NCBI RefSeq assembly: GCF_014851395.1
Contig: NW_024040152.1
Span: 23,111,144 to 23,175,143, forward strand
Origin: Micropterus salmoides
Taxonomy: Eukaryota; Chordata; Actinopteri; Centrarchiformes; Centrarchidae
Reading direction: 5' to 3'
Length of the DNA: 64,000 nucleotides
Notes under the pieces: model-generated
Database searches by the model: none
Told to the model about the DNA's origin: nothing
Seen by the model: only the letters and a program-made list of their open reading frames with translations
Program-made: the position numbers and the translations under genes
In this document: positions 37,711 to 48,830 of the stretch, one piece after another
Layout: the number at the start of each line of letters is the position of its first letter
Numbering within the stretch: position 1 is the stretch's first letter

Positions 37711-38820
37711 TCAGGCAGATGTTTACATTTTAGATTCCCCACACCAAATACTACCTTCGTCACGACCTAAAATGTGATTCTCGAGCGCATCTCTAATATA
37801 ACAAAAAAAACTTTTCACTGGAATCTTAAAAACCACATGGGTTTTCCAGTCAAATTTGTTTTCCTGCACGAGAAAGTAAACACTTACATTATAGACTCAC
37901 ACACTATACAAACACACACATGCTGCCAGCCTGTAACCACGGTAACTGAGAGAGCAAAGGAGGCCTCTCCCAGCTGCTTTTGTTCTGAAGGACATCCCTT
38001 AGAGACTGTCTGCCATATCACCATGGGACTGTCTCTCTTTCTCTCTCTCTGTTACTCACAAGTAGAGAAAGACAGAGAGAGGGAGAGAGAGAGAGAGACC
38101 TGCACCTCTAATCCTCCAATTTGAGGCTTTTTCATTCAAATGACCAATTACAGAAACACAAGGAGAAAGAGAGGGGAACAGAACGAAAGTAGAGGCGGTT
38201 GAGGAGGAGAGTAAACTGAACGGCAGATGGAACAACAGAATATAAAAAGAGCAGTTGATAGGAAGTACTTCTCCTATCTAGCAGCAGCGTGTCATGATAA
38301 AAGCCAGCTGCATCCAACCTTGCCCTACTAACAGTGCTGCAGGTGCAAGGTTGCATGTAGCAGGCTCAGTTTGGGCTCAGGGTACATTTATAGTGATGCA
38401 ATGAACCAGCACTCTTAAAAAAAAACTACTTTTAATGAGTCTCTAGGTTTAGAAACTAGGTGTGTGTGTGACACTCATAGGCCAGGACTGCTTGCACTAA
38501 AGTGGTTCCATTTTCCTACAAAACCACCAAAGCAGTGGTATTTTCTGGCATTCAGTTGTCATTATGAAAGCAAAAGAACCTTGGATTCCAGTACGGGGCA
38601 CACATACTGTAAGTCATGAACTCATAAATGATACATAGATCATAGATCTTGATGTAGTCAAAGGCAAAGGTGGACAGACCTTTTTCCCCCCAAAAGCCAA
38701 CTGTTCTTCATGAGTGTTGAACATCAGCCTCACCTGTAGGAAGACACCCTAACCTATATTTTTATAGTAGTTTGCCTAACATTTACTTTTTTGGCAACAC
38801 TCACCTAAATTGCTTGCTTG

Positions 38821-38821
38821 T

Positions 38822-38900
<79 letters not shown>
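38821..38900. repeat. Compound (TG)n(GA)n microsatellite
   Basis: About 17 TG units run directly into about 19 GA units on the plus strand, an 80-base compound array in intergenic DNA. Confidence 0.95.
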
Positions 38901-38905
<5 letters not shown>

Positions 38906-40773
38906 GGGGTGTGATCCAGCGTTATTAATTGCCGTTAAGTGTGTCTCTCATAAGTGATGTTGTGCCTGGAGAGCAAAGCAGAGATGATTACAGCTCAGAC
39001 TCATACATCAACCCCCATAGACCGGTGACTGATGACCACTCAGTGCAAATGTTTGAAATGATACAATTAAATATGGAGGTAGCTGAGGTTCACTGTAGGA
39101 ACACCAGGCTATAGCCCTAGAAACTGTGTATATGAGTGGTGAGGGCTGCAGGTAAAAAAGTTGTCACAAAGCTCTAACAAATCACTTGCAGCCATTATTT
39201 ATGAATGATGTATGATGATGATTAATGTCTGTACACTGACACATATTTCAAACAGACACATTTTCTTTCTAGCAGGCTTCATAGAATTGGAAATTAGGGA
39301 CTAAAAATGAGGTAAAACAATTCCTTACATAACTTTAATTACATAAACACTTGTGTCACAGCTGCACACTCTTTTGCATGTTGGGTTTGCCCCCTAAAAT
39401 GATTTATAAAAAAGGATTTATGTATTATTTCTTTCTTCATACATTTTCTTAGCCTAATTACTTAATCATGCCTTCCATTTTGACTCTTCAAACAATATGA
39501 CCTAGACAACTTTCCAACAAAAAATGTAGTAGATGTAGGGTAAGTTTAATTTGTATTGGAAGCCCATGTGTCTAATGCTGTTATACTTTCATTATCAGGA
39601 AAATATTTTAAAATTACATACAGCTCTTCCCCTACCTTTTTTTGTGGCTGATTTGTTTAGAAAGAACTGTGGTTTTACCCTCCTAACATAATTCTCCGTG
39701 TTCCCCTGAAGCTTCTCAGATTGTTAATAAAAGATAACAGGAAACATAAGCGATGTGTTCACATAACTAGATTTGTTGAAGGCCAAGTAAAACAGATAGC
39801 CTTTGGCCACAGTTTTAATATATGGATATTATTAGTGATGGGGGGTGTTGGGATTACAAAATAATTTGCATTCTCTTATTTGCTTAAAGGAAGCTGAATA
39901 ATTGGAAAATTAGAGCACTGGTCCCAGTATCACTGGAAAGAGCTGAATAATTGAGCCATGTCAGTAGTCTGTGGTGTGATGTCTCTAGTATTCTAATGCC
40001 GGCCACATGACAAAGATAAAGATAAATTTAAACCAAACAAATTATTTCACCAAAGGCAAGCTATTATGTCAGCTTTCCAAATTACACAATAGAGGTTTTC
40101 TTCAGATATGTCCTCACATGTGCCACCATTGTTTGAGCCTGTAAAAATGCTGTCACAGTTCAGTAGCAGCACAGCTATAACTGTGACAGCTTTGTCCCAC
40201 AGAGAAAGATCTCTTCTATCAGTGCCACACTTTTTTCCCTCCTACAGTCAATGGTTTATGAAATACAGCATAGCCTAAGAGGAAAGTCCGAGCTTCCAGC
40301 TCTGGTATAGCAGAAGGACATGGGAATCAATAAGATGAAGAATGGACAACAATGCCAAGGCTAAGGTTCCCGAGATGGATAGAGCAGGTGTTTCTCCCTC
40401 TCATCTATCATAAAATGTAAGACAGGTGGGATATACTAATGCAAGACAGCAACAATCATGTGTGCTTGAATAGAAATACAAAATCTGATAAAATTGAGAA
40501 TTGGGAATTTCCACAATAAACCATTATTAATTACTGGTTTAAGTGAAAAAACACTGAAATAATAGCATGGATGGGGTGTGTGTCAGTTTTAGATGTACAT
40601 AACAGATGTAACTATAACAGAGTCAACTGAAATTGCCTCCATGTTGTTTGTGAAAGAAATTATGTGAAATAAATCATATACAGTTTGAGAGAGTTATTGC
40701 ACAAGCCTTGACCTATAGGACAAAAATTATCATCTGGGTAAATTTTATGTCAAACACTCTTTGCACAGAATAC

Positions 40774-40800
40774 TTGAGTTGAGTTGAGTTGAGTTGAGTT
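40774..40800. repeat. (TTGAG)n minisatellite
   Basis: Five consecutive TTGAG/GAGTT pentamers. Confidence 0.9.
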
Positions 40801-41739
40801 ATAAAATAGTTTTGAGGTTATTTTATATAAAATGTCAAATAAAAAAACTGCACACAACAGAATAAGCCCAATATGTGGCAAAACATAGATAGTATGGAAT
40901 GCTGATGTGGGTACACTAATTCATTCATTTCACTGTTGATGCAGAACGGATGATGCCCAGTAGATGTCAGCCTTGTTAGTCGGAAGCTATTATTGACTGT
41001 GCTGGTGTTCACAATGATAGCAAATGTGGTGCTGGGTTAAGCAGTTTGAATGATTTATGAGTTAATCTTATTTGTAGCAACATCACTATGACTGTATTGT
41101 GGCAGTTGAATCCATCATCAGAGACCATATAATCATAACAACATACAGTACAGAGAATAAAGGGCCCAATGTGAAACAACTCGGCAATAATTGTTCATTA
41201 ATATATATTTTCTGTAAATATCTGAAAAGTGCACATACTCACATTATAGCCTTCATAATAACTTGCACAATATTTGACATTTTTATTTGGCCTAGGTAAT
41301 CTAGGATGCATGTGAAAACCAAGGTTACTCTTTTTGTAAGTAATGATTTAGATAGACATAAAGCTGATGTTTTTATAAAAATACAGTCAGGACGGGGAGA
41401 TTGAACTTTGGTACACTGGACTGAAAAAGAACTGGTCTAGTAAAAGAACTGTGGACGAAGAAATATTGATTTGTTATAATTATTATTTTACAGTTCTGAA
41501 CAGGTCACCGCTGATCAGGCTGTAGTAAAATTTATCTTTAGGTTATTCTGACAATAATCAGCTCTTCTCATACCATTGTACAGAAGAGATGTCTCATGTC
41601 GTAGTGTAGCTGCAGCATTGCTGCTAATGTAGGTCACAATGTCCTGCCAGGCAGCCAGGTAGCATTGCCCTATATAGCAGTTAAGTCCTCTTGTTTCTTT
41701 CTAAATGATTTTAGTAGATAAATGTGATGAAATAAATTA

Positions 41740-41742
<3 letters not shown>

Positions 41743-41779
<37 letters not shown>
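41743..41779. repeat. (AAT)n microsatellite
   Basis: Twelve AAT/TAA trinucleotides in a row. On the minus strand they produce a poly-leucine frame that is not a gene. Confidence 0.95.
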
Positions 41780-41989
41780 TGACCCCCAGATCCGGTGCAA
41801 AAAGAAAGTCAGAAAAAAAGCACAGGCACCATAAACCATTACAACAACACACACACGAAAAGTTCAATGGTTGATGTGCCAGTTAGTTGCTTGGTTCAAA
41901 GTTATAGTCATGTCTGCTTGGCTGCTTTAGTATTCCTGCTATATAGGTTAATATCACTTTATGTATGAATAAAGTAAGCATACTGGACT

Positions 41990-42340
41990 GCATTTTACAT
42001 GAATTGTTTTGCATGTGGGATTCGCTGAGCAACCTGGGAGCCTAACACATTCCTATAACAGAGATATACAAACTGTGTAAGTGTGGCACGCCATTAGTTT
42101 AAATGTTCTATTGTTTCTTTGCTCTTTGACTAATAATCTCTCCCGAATCCCCCCCACCACCTCCCCGCTCTTTCTCTCTAATGAGCTGAGGTCTGTTATC
42201 AGTCATTACAGGAAGCTTGATTATCCAACTGGCATTCTGCACACGCACACAGAGAACTTCCTGAAGGTGACCTTTTCACGTCGCCATAGAAACTGCCTCT
42301 CTTCGCTCTGAGATGCTCAGCTTGTACACAGAGTGAGAGA
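41990..42340. promoter_or_regulatory. Candidate conserved non-coding element
   Basis: Complex repeat-poor DNA with motifs resembling SOX sites (TCTATTGTTTCTTTG, TGAATTGTTTTGCATG), a CCATTAGTTTAAATG segment and TGATTATCCAACTGGC. It ends in a (GA)n run at about 42335-42365. About 3 kb separate it from the nrsn1 first exon. Function is inferred only from appearance and proximity. Confidence 0.27.
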
Positions 42341-42939
42341 GAAAGAGAGAGAGAGAGAGAAAGAGATGACAGAACATTTTCTTCCAAACAAAAGTGCATT
42401 AGTATGCTGCAATGTGATAGCTCACACACAGGCCTTTTTACGATGTGGCAGTGCAGATTATTTTGTTAACCAATAATCAGCTCAACTATTATTAAACATA
42501 GGGCATTCAAAAGCTTCAATTTCTCATACTTTATTAGATCTAATTTATTTTAAAAAACAGCACTGTAAAGGTCCATTAATTCCTCTGGCTTGAAGGGAGT
42601 TCTCACAAATAGTCAGTACTGTGTGAGCTAATTTAAATATATACTTTTTAAATACTCTGGGATGGTACACCTTAAACATGTAAAAAGTAAGTTTGTAAAG
42701 GCCTTGGTGAAACATATTTTCAACTGTGTGTATATGTGGTGTGTGTGTGCACTACTTTGTGTGATTGAACACAGGGATGCGTGTTTGCAACGGATGTCAG
42801 TCACAGAAAGTGATTGCTGTGAGTGGTATTTTGGGATGTCTAATAATACAGTACTATACTAACCACTTAAGAAACAATAACACACAGGAGCTTTGACAGA
42901 TGTAACTCTTGTGTCAAACAGTCATACTGTTCTTTTTCT

Positions 42940-43186
42940 TTAGTTATTTTATTTATATAGTTAATATTTTTATTTCATTTTATTTATTTTTTATTATTTT
43001 TAACACACACACACTTTTACTGTTTTACTGATTTTATTTAATTTATTTATTGTATTTATTTTAACGCACACAAACACAAACCTTTGACTGTTTCATTTAT
43101 TTTATTTAATGAACTGTATTATATTTTAAGTTCTGGCAATATTGTTGTTTGATATTCATGCCAATAAAGGTGAATTCAATTGAATT
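42940..43186 (+). repeat. T/A-rich retrotransposon 3'-tail-like segment
   Basis: Alternating TTTATTTTATTT runs and CACACACA blocks lead into GGCAATATTGTTGTTTGATA and ATTCATGCCAATAAAGGTG, then AATTCAATTGAATT. The closing part matches the fragments at 15098-15172 and 52170-52240. AATAAA near the end would serve as a poly(A) signal in the source element. Family unassigned. Confidence 0.5.
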
Positions 43187-44829
43187 ACACAAAGAGATAC
43201 AGAGTTGCTTTTAAGATGCATGTCACGCAATCACGTATGTGCTATCAGCCAAGGAATGTATCATTTATTTATTCATCATCATCAAATGGAGGCAAGTACG
43301 CCTATGACAACATATATCAGGCAAAAGGTGGGGATACACCCTGGGTGAGTCCCTAGTCCTTCACATATCATCATCTGTATGTTCACAGGCAGTACAATAA
43401 ATATGTGTGCCACTCCAGTAATAGCAAATAAGGTGTGATGCATTGTCACTGCCAATGCTACCTTATGTTATACAGAATAATACACACTAACAGCAAATTC
43501 AATTTCCCATTTTAACCTTACATCTTAAAGCATATGTTTTGCACGTCTTATCATTGAAGACCCATGTCTGCTAATTCTTATACTCATCTCTAATATACAC
43601 ATAACTACATATTCATTTGGCATTTATAGATACATAATTTTATTTTTAATCTTTTAAGTGTCTGATACACATCTTTACAAACCAGCACAATGTAATGATG
43701 CAACACAACTAAAGAAACCTCAGCTTATTTTCATGAATTAAACGACAAACATCTGCCCTTGTACAAACAAACTGAAATGCTCATTTAAGGCACAAAGCAA
43801 CACAGCCTCTCCTTTGAGACATACTTAACAGCCTCTCTTCGCCTTAGCAATGTCCCCAAGATCATCGTCATGGCACCAGCAATGTTAAGACGGACTTTAA
43901 CACAGCTGTTCGGCCTCCTGAGTCTAAGTTGTGGGTACTGGATCTATCAATCCAATAACAATCCAGGATGTAACAATCCAGCGTTACATATATGTCTACT
44001 CTCTAAACAGCCATTGGAAAATAATAGATGTTGATTGATGTTGCCAAGGCACAAGTAGGAGTTATTTTATTGTCATTTTGTCAAAACCTCAGAAAGGGAA
44101 TAGTAATGTGAGTGGTAATTAATCCCAGCCCTATTTATGTAACTTAAATTAAATTTCAAAGGCGGAAACAAAAGAAGTCAATATTATTCACATTTCCATA
44201 AATATATTATCCAACAATTTATAAAACTGATTCACTGCTTATATGACTTCCAATGTAGCATCTTTTGGGTGGTGTAGAGAAGTGAATTCCAAACTTATTT
44301 TAGGGTTAGCACAACTTGCATTTCTTCCACAGCGTATTTTTGTAAAGAGGGCTTTTTTCTGTAATTCTGGATTGATACTGGGGCTCACACTTGGTGATTT
44401 TAAACTACCCAAATTACACAATGTGTTAAGTCACAGACATTTTACAGGCTCATTCTGCTGACACAATTCCATGGACCTAATGGTTCCAAGGAAACTGGCT
44501 TATTCATTTATGTTTTTTACAGTAAGTCACATGGGTGATGCCTGGAAATCAGTCCAGACTTGATCTTGATCGGTTACAAACTCTGAAAAGTTTCTCTCAT
44601 TTGGATGTGCTGACTTATGGATAAATCGTGACTATGCGTTTGACTGAACAGCAGGCTGCTTCTCAGTCTTCATTGAACAGGGATTTCATATTTGAGTCGT
44701 GATGTGGTTTTTCTCTTTAGGTCATATACCTTCTTTAAAAGGAGCACTGAGATGGTGACTAACACCGCTTTCAATGATGTACGTCATTGACAGTGGTAAA
44801 AATAGACTGCCCTGGAATGTCACTATAGA

Positions 44830-44831
<2 letters not shown>

Positions 44832-44860
<29 letters not shown>
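44832..44860. repeat. (TG)n microsatellite
   Basis: TG run of about 14 units, 0.4 kb upstream of the nrsn1 promoter region. Confidence 0.95.
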
Positions 44861-44864
<4 letters not shown>

Positions 44865-45029
44865 TGCGTGCGTTCGTGTGTGAGTATGTATGTATGCATT
44901 TTTGCATTATTGTGTACCTGCTGTGGCTCATGACTCAGAGTCCTTCCCTCCACCTTATGACCTTGTTCACTGGTCTTCATTTGTGTTTCTGTGACTAGGA
45001 CATCTCATTGAGACAGGTTTTATCTCCAA

Positions 45030-45057
45030 ATCTATCTATCTGCAAATCTATCTGCAA

Positions 45058-45104
<47 letters not shown>
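45030..45104. repeat. (ATCT)n microsatellite
   Basis: Tetranucleotide ATCT array of about 13 uninterrupted units, preceded by two degenerate CTATCTGCAAAT repeats. Located less than 200 bases upstream of the likely nrsn1 transcription start. Confidence 0.95.
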
Positions 45105-45249
45105 CATTCATCCATCATTCGATCTAGGCATGAATGTTGAGTCTTGAATGAATGGCTTTCGGTTCAACTAGCCCTTCCAATCCTCCTGCCTGGTTATTTA
45201 TATTCGCCATTGAATCATATTTTGCCTGTGACGCCTGCGCAGTAGACAG

Positions 45250-45278
45250 GTGAAAATGTGAATCATCGACGGAAAAAT

Positions 45279-45329
<51 letters not shown>

Positions 45330-45400
45330 CGACTGTAGAGTGATGGGACCAGGCTGAGGGAAGAGCAGCGAGTGATCACTCTCCGAGCCGGTAATGACAG
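45250..45400 (+). other. Probable 5' non-coding exon 1 of nrsn1
   Basis: The segment ends in AATGACAG followed by GTAAATG at 45401, a good splice donor. It sits in the CpG-enriched region and is followed by a 3.4 kb intron to the acceptor before the start codon. It contains a (AG)23 run at 45281-45327, which would be in the 5' UTR if transcription starts upstream of it. There is no reading frame continuous with the protein. The start coordinate is a guess; an alternative donor (CCG then GTAATG) occurs at 45391. Confidence 0.45.
45281..45327 (+). repeat. (AG)n run in the nrsn1 first exon or promoter
   Basis: Forty-seven bases of alternating AG on the sense strand, just upstream of the probable first splice donor. 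Repeats of this kind can bind GAGA-type factors and vary in length between individuals. Confidence 0.9.
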
Positions 45401-46338
45401 GTAAATGACAATTTGGCTGTATTTCAAATATATTTCTGGGATTATAGACGCTCATTTGGATTGCTGATTTTGTAAATGACAAATCGGTAAATCGTATTCC
45501 CTGCATAGACTCGCTCAACGATGTCATCCTTGCACACGGTGTCCTCTTGATCTCACATCTGGAAGTAGCGTTCCTGCAACACATTTGTCGAAAACTATGC
45601 TCTTTTGAACTTTGTGTTGTCACCTCTTCACTAATCCGCTGGGTTATATAGTCATTTATAAGCGTTTCGGGCGTTGGTATCCCAATGAAATGGAATGAAA
45701 GTTCAGCCCTAAGCTTGTACCTGCCATTTTTAGATATTACATTTTTCAGGCGGTTCAGACGTCAGACGGCATGCTTTAGTCCAAATGTGCCTTACTAACT
45801 TTAATTGGAAAGCTCGCTGTGTGTCTATTTGGGGGTTGGGAGAACGGATGGCTGAGGTCTGTGTTCATACTGGCGTCACATATTACGTCGGTGTGTGTTT
45901 TCCTGCTGGGCTGAGGGCTGGATGGTAATAATGGCGTTCAGCACCATGGCCAGCTCCTGGTTGAACGGTCGATAGGACATGTTGTAGGCATGGTTGTAAC
46001 ACCGTGTGGCCATTGGCATCTTCATTTTGATAATTGTATGTGGTAGATTTATTTAGTTCGTTTGCTTTGAGAGGTTTACTTGTATTTTAGTAACAGCTTA
46101 TCTTATGTGTTGTGGATAAGGAACAATGTTAAAATACGAGCAAACAGCAGCTCATCTGGATTTAGAATTTGACCATTTTCAGTTCAGTTCACGAGTTTGG
46201 TTTGGTAGTATTGTTTTGATTTACAAACATTTGATACATTACATTGCAGTTATCTTATTCTGACAATGACATGACGTTTTGGCCATTGACTTTTGTTGGA
46301 CATCTGTTACTGTATGCTTGAATATTGTCCTACTACAG

Positions 46339-46458
46339 AAGGTCAAGGGCACTGATTAAAGTTCATTCATTCACACACACACACACACACACATATATAT
46401 ACTACTGCTAACTATTCTAATTAACAATAACATTTTTTTAATCAGTGCCCTTGACCTT
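46339..46458. repeat. Perfect 22-bp inverted repeat around a (CA)n core, nrsn1 intron 1
   Basis: AAGGTCAAGGGCACTGATTA begins at 46339 and its reverse complement ends at 46458. The arms (46339-46360 and 46437-46458) match at all 22 positions and enclose 76 bases containing (CA)n and a short TATATA stretch. Perfect arms of this length are unlikely by chance and suggest a foldback or the ends of a very small MITE. No clear target duplication is seen outside the arms. AAGGTCA within the arms also matches a nuclear-receptor half-site. Confidence 0.75.
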
Positions 46459-48830
46459 ATGTACATATATGCTAATAATTGGCAATTGGTCATATTTTGC
46501 ATTTTTCATTATTAGACAAGATGATGAATATTTCAGCCTTTTTGAATATATGCAGATATGGGTGCAGAGGTTGCAGCATCTGGGCAGAGCAAGATGTTCA
46601 CGAGAGTCCTTAGCAGGTACAAATTAAGCAGTAATTTGATTAGCATGAGGTGCCAGGAAACAGTCTACCTCATCTTAATGCAGCTTTTCACTCATCACAT
46701 ATCACATATTACAGTATCTGACTGAAACCATGATGTTTCCCATATACAGTGTGAATTCATGTTTGGCAAATTATACAAGTGAAACACTTTCCAAATGTAG
46801 ACTGTAGACTAGAATGACAACATACATTAGCTCGTGACAAAGGTGCTTGTTGATAGACATTTTCACCAATGAAACTGGTCAACCCTAAATCAAGGGTCTT
46901 GGCTGAGATTTTTGATGCTCTTTTGTGCTTTTGTCCCTCAAATTCCCTCTGACATGACACTGAACACTTTCATGTAAGATTAGTACTGCACATCTTGCAG
47001 CAGTAAACTGCACAAATATTGTTTACTCAAACAACTACTCACCTTTATAAAGTTGTGCAAATAGTACCCTGATTACTTTACAGAAAGTGCTTCCATATAC
47101 AACCCCACATGTATTACCAACAGTATTTAATAAGTCAACAAGATTTCTGGGCAATCATTCCTTTTTTTTTCTACAGATGTTTGTGACCACTACTACATTA
47201 TGTAACATTACACCATCTTGTTGATTTACATACCTAGCCTGGTGAACTACAAAGCTAATGTTTTGTTTCAGGATTTAATCTGGTGAGTCACATCAGTTTC
47301 AAATATTGCATCTTTGTTTAGGAAAGTTGCTTCGTCCATTTTCACACTTGTCATAAGAGCACAGATTGCAGCTTTGGAAACACAAAAATATGTAAGGGAT
47401 AATGCCCAACAATGGACTCTACAGAGGCAATCGTCCGACACGCCTGTCATCCATTTATTTCTGATAATGGACACCCCAAAGGATATTATCCTGCTTATAT
47501 CAAGGTCACTTGCCCAAGAAAAAAAATTAAGACCATAAATGTATATTTTCATGCATTTTGTAATCAAAATCCAAAGTTTTTCACAAGCCATAACTTTGCT
47601 TCCCTGGTAACACCTGAGGGATTGACTAATAACTGAAAACAATCATTACCAACATTATGCTAGCAAGATTCAAGGTCAATATCATGGATTAATGGACGTC
47701 CTGCAGTCAATCAGAATCAAGTATTCACCCGGACCATTGTATAATGTACAATGATTTGCTACTGGGATGTGTGTCTTCACTTTTTACTTCTTTTGGCATA
47801 TATAAGAAACATTGCCAACACTGGGATCAATGATTTAGTCCCACTTCAGTTGCCCCGTCTATTTCTGTTGTGGCGCAATAGAAACAGGGTTTGAGATTTA
47901 GTTCTACCTGAAAAAAACTTGAAACACAGTTATGTTTGTTTGTATGGAGGAATTCAGCTGTGAATTGCCTCTGGATCTCAAATGGATACAGAGGGACTTG
48001 CAAGTGTGTGTAAAATAATGTTTCCTAGAGTAGATGTTTTTTTGTCTTGTTTTATTGGGATTCAAGAGTTACAACAAAAGAAAGAAAAGGGTAACATGTA
48101 CAGTACAATACATGCTCTTATGTATATACAGCTGTAACAAAACAGCTAGTCACATTCCTATCAAGCGCTTTATGTCAAAAACACATGAGTTTCTCTAAAT
48201 TAGTTTCCGCTGAATGTTACTGATTCGTTAAAAAAGATATATTTTGAGTTTGATAAAATTTGATAGCATTCATAACATCACATGCATTATGGGATGTATT
48301 CAATTATTTGGATTTTTGAGGTTTTATTCATGAAATCTTGTGAATTGCAACTTACTAAATATAGTGTGTTATTTTTAATGTACAACACAACAAATAAGGG
48401 CTTTGATGTTATACCTTTTGCATAAAGCACAGTATGAAAAAAAAGAGAAGGTTTAGTCTGTGTATGTCAGCACTCTCTCTATTCAGCCGACACAATATTC
48501 AGTTTAACGAGGAGGTCTGATGTAATATTTCATGGCTTATTTCATAACAACAGACAAAGAGAATGCATCATTAATCTCAATGTACTGAGGCACCCATGCC
48601 TTCAGTACAATGTTACATAACTTTCTAGCACGGTGTGTGAGGGTACATGCTTGTATGTATGAATGTATAAATGTACTCCGTGTGTGTGTGTGTGGGTACA
48701 TGTTTATGCATAGGTAAAAGCTGGAGTGTTTGTCCACAAACCGTGTGAATGGTTTCTTAAAGCAAGTGTGCAGTCAAGCATTCATGCATGTGTATGTGTC
48801 TGTCCTCATGCAGGTAGGCAGATGTGAAGG

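Larger units (their letters stand above)
38905..41990. other. Gene-free stretch
   Basis: A+T-rich intergenic DNA with no credible exon. It includes a (TTGAG)5 array (40774-40800) and a (TAA)12 array (41743-41779). No mobile-element end recognised. Confidence 0.45.
42370..45030. other. Gene-free stretch upstream of nrsn1
   Basis: Contains a retrotransposon-tail-like repeat (42940-43186), CA-rich and T-rich simple sequence, a possible repeat fragment near 43318-43345 (GGTGGGGATACACCCTGGGT), and a (TG)n run at 44832-44860. No coding exon was supported on either strand. Confidence 0.4.
45200..45960 (+). promoter_or_regulatory. nrsn1 promoter and CpG-enriched region
   Basis: CpG dinucleotides are clearly more frequent here than in the preceding 45 kb (GACGCCTGCGCAG, ATCGACGG, CGAGCCGG, TTTCGGGCGTT, TCAGACGTCAGACGG). 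CCTGCGCAG near 45233 resembles an NRF1 half-site, and GACGTCA near 45759 a CRE-like site. The region surrounds a likely 5' non-coding exon and lies 3.4 kb before the first coding exon. There is no obvious TATA box. It is not a full CpG island by eye, only locally CpG-rich. Confidence 0.55.

Noticed and set aside
37349..37777. Overlapping 75-119 codon frames on both strands
   Set aside because: They are generated by the (GT)n and (CA)n microsatellites (V/C and T/H repeats).
45030..45104. CRISPR-like repeat array
   Set aside because: It is a simple ATCT tetranucleotide microsatellite without spacers; the DNA is eukaryotic.
45198..45623. 141-codon minus-strand frame over the nrsn1 promoter
   Set aside because: A poly-Leu/Ser run from the (AG)n array dominates it, no domain is seen, and it is antisense to a better-supported 5' exon.
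47268..47642. 124-codon minus-strand frame and overlapping plus-strand frames in nrsn1 intron 1
   Set aside because: No recognisable domain, overlapping frames on both strands, and phrases such as TTTCTGATAATGGACACCCC look like dispersed repeat sequence rather than an exon.
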